From Bacteroidota bacterium (GTDB lineage Bacteria > Bacteroidota > Bacteroidia > UKL13-3), in contig JAIXWD010000020.1 of the NCBI GenBank assembly GCA_027482225.1, positions 186,001 through 250,000 of the forward strand: DNA of 64,000 nt. The letters are read 5' to 3'. Every line of letters begins with the position of its first letter. The first letter of the stretch is position 1. The translations under genes and the position numbers were made by a program. The notes under the pieces are model-generated. The model did not search any database and was not told the origin of the DNA. It saw nothing but the letters and a program-made list of their open reading frames with translations. Below are positions 63,184 to 64,000 of the stretch, in pieces.

Positions 63184-64000
63184 TTATTCAACCCAGGTTT
63201 TGTAATATCCTGGGTCTTCCAATTTCATTGCCTCTTCTGTAATTTGTAATGGATAAAACGGGTCAATCATTACAGCAAGTTCGCGTGTTTCTTTTTTACC
63301 TATTGATTTCTCTACTGTGCCAGGGTGTGGCCCATGCGGAATACCTTTAGGATGTAAACTTATCATTCCACGTTCTACGTGTTTACGGCTCATAAAATCT
63401 CCATCAACATAATACAATACTTCATCACTATCTACATTGCTGTGGTTGTATGGCGCAGGTATTGAATCTGGATGATAATCATATAACCGTGGTACAAACG
63501 AACAAATTACAAAGTTGTGTCCTTCAAAAGTTTGATGTATTGGAGGTGGCATGTGCACACGCCCGGTAATAGGTTCGTAGTTATGTATACTAAAGCCATA
63601 AGGATATTGGTAGCCATCCCAACCAATCGCATCAAACGGATGCGAGCCAAGGGTATAAGGGAATATCATATCTTGTTTTTTTATTAGCACCTTAAAGTCA
63701 CCTAACTCATCATGGGTATTGGTTAATACTGGTAGTTTAATATCACGTTCGCAATAAGGTGAATGCTCTAACAATTGCCCAAATGTGTTCATGTAACGTT
63801 TTGGTGGGCGAATAGGAGAGAAACTCTCTGTTATAAATAACCTATTTTGTTCTGTGTTAAAATGCAATTGATAAATCACACCCCTGGGTATCACCAAATA
63901 ATCTCCGTATTCAAATTCAATATCACCAAATATGGTTTTTAAAACGCCACTTCCTTCATGAACAAAAATCACCTCATCCGAATCGGCATTTTTATAAAAG
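63184..64000 (-). CDS. hmgA: Homogentisate 1,2-dioxygenase (5' end outside window)
   Basis: The frame is open to the right edge (FYKNADSDEVIFVHEGSG), so the ORF-track GTG start at 63972 is internal and the N-terminus is missing. Visible family parts are GDYLVIPRGVIYQLHF, VHMPPPIHQTFEGHNFVICSFVPRLYDYHPDSIPAPYNHSNVDSDEVLYY and ISLHPKGIPHGPHPG, which contain the His/Glu iron site. It opens the ring of homogentisate to maleylacetoacetate. Together with hppD it forms a tyrosine-catabolism operon. Confidence 0.95.
   Translation of the reverse strand, partial: FYKNADSDEVIFVHEGSGVLKTIFGDIEFEYGDYLVIPRGVIYQLHFNTEQNRLFITESFSPIRPPKRYMNTFGQLLEHSPYCERDIKLPVLTNTHDELGDFKVLIKKQDMIFPYTLGSHPFDAIGWDGYQYPYGFSIHNYEPITGRVHMPPPIHQTFEGHNFVICSFVPRLYDYHPDSIPAPYNHSNVDSDEVLYYVDGDFMSRKHVERGMISLHPKGIPHGPHPGTVEKSIGKKETRELAVMIDPFYPLQITEEAMKLEDPGYYKTWVE

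Overview
The window looks like chromosomal DNA of an AT-rich member of the Bacteroidota. Four things point there: a TonB-dependent receptor next to a type IX secretion (T9SS)-type surface protein and a PorV/PorQ-like barrel; promoters of the form TTG-N19/21-TAnnTTTG, with almost no Shine-Dalgarno sequences; str and S10 ribosomal operons fused without tuf; and an S46 peptidase that fits dipeptidyl-peptidase 11. The genus cannot be fixed from the sequence. No transposase, integrase, phage gene or CRISPR array was seen, so this is mostly conserved core genome with small accessory patches. Layout: 1-5.4 kb holds a surface module (receptor 3' end, 1295-residue secreted protein, PorV/PorQ-like protein). 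5.5-16.3 kb is housekeeping: greA, HIT protein, ruvC, a flippase-like membrane protein with a GT2 glycosyltransferase, an MDR reductase, a truncated acyltransferase remnant, TRIC channel, SDR, rnhB, ferritin, fhs and a GT4 glycosyltransferase. 16.4-20.3 kb is a short polysaccharide export/polymerisation block (Wzx-like, Wzz-like, Wzy/WaaL-like). Alanine dehydrogenase follows on the minus strand. 21.7-26.4 kb is the fatty-acid block DUF177-rpmF-plsX-fabH-accB-accC. 26.5-43.9 kb is one long ribosomal protein super-operon: rpsL-rpsG-fusA-rpsJ through rplO-secY-infA-rpmJ-rpsM-rpsK-rpsD-rpoA-rplQ. It has tandem promoters at its head, apparent internal promoters before rpsH and infA, and a perfect palindromic terminator at its end. 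After it come a DUF3109 protein, queG with a two-domain outer-membrane protein, the S46 peptidase, three tandem paralogous beta-barrel genes, clpX, clpP, tig behind tRNA-Leu(UAG), and the (p)ppGpp enzyme. A small lipoprotein pair follows, whose first gene carries an in-frame TGA. The window ends with an HTH regulator, a Fur-family regulator, purA, a LOG-family protein, and hppD-hmgA (tyrosine breakdown), with hmgA cut by the window edge. Working together: the ribosomal, secY, rpoA, tig, clpP/clpX and RSH genes form the growth, protein-quality and stringent-response core. plsX/fabH/accBC feed membrane lipid synthesis. The first block, the S46 peptidase and the barrel paralogs equip the outer membrane for secretion and peptide use. 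The most unusual signals are the in-frame TGA lipoprotein, a textbook Shine-Dalgarno before rplF, the structured 149-nt gap with a promoter-like motif inside the ribosomal operon, the terminator-like hairpin between accB and accC, the 33-bp repeat tail of rpsC, and the uncharacterised surface module at the left edge. I did not find a clearly new multi-gene system; the surface module is the closest candidate. Several TTG starts in the ORF track fall on promoter -7 elements or just upstream of a better ATG, and I moved those starts downstream.
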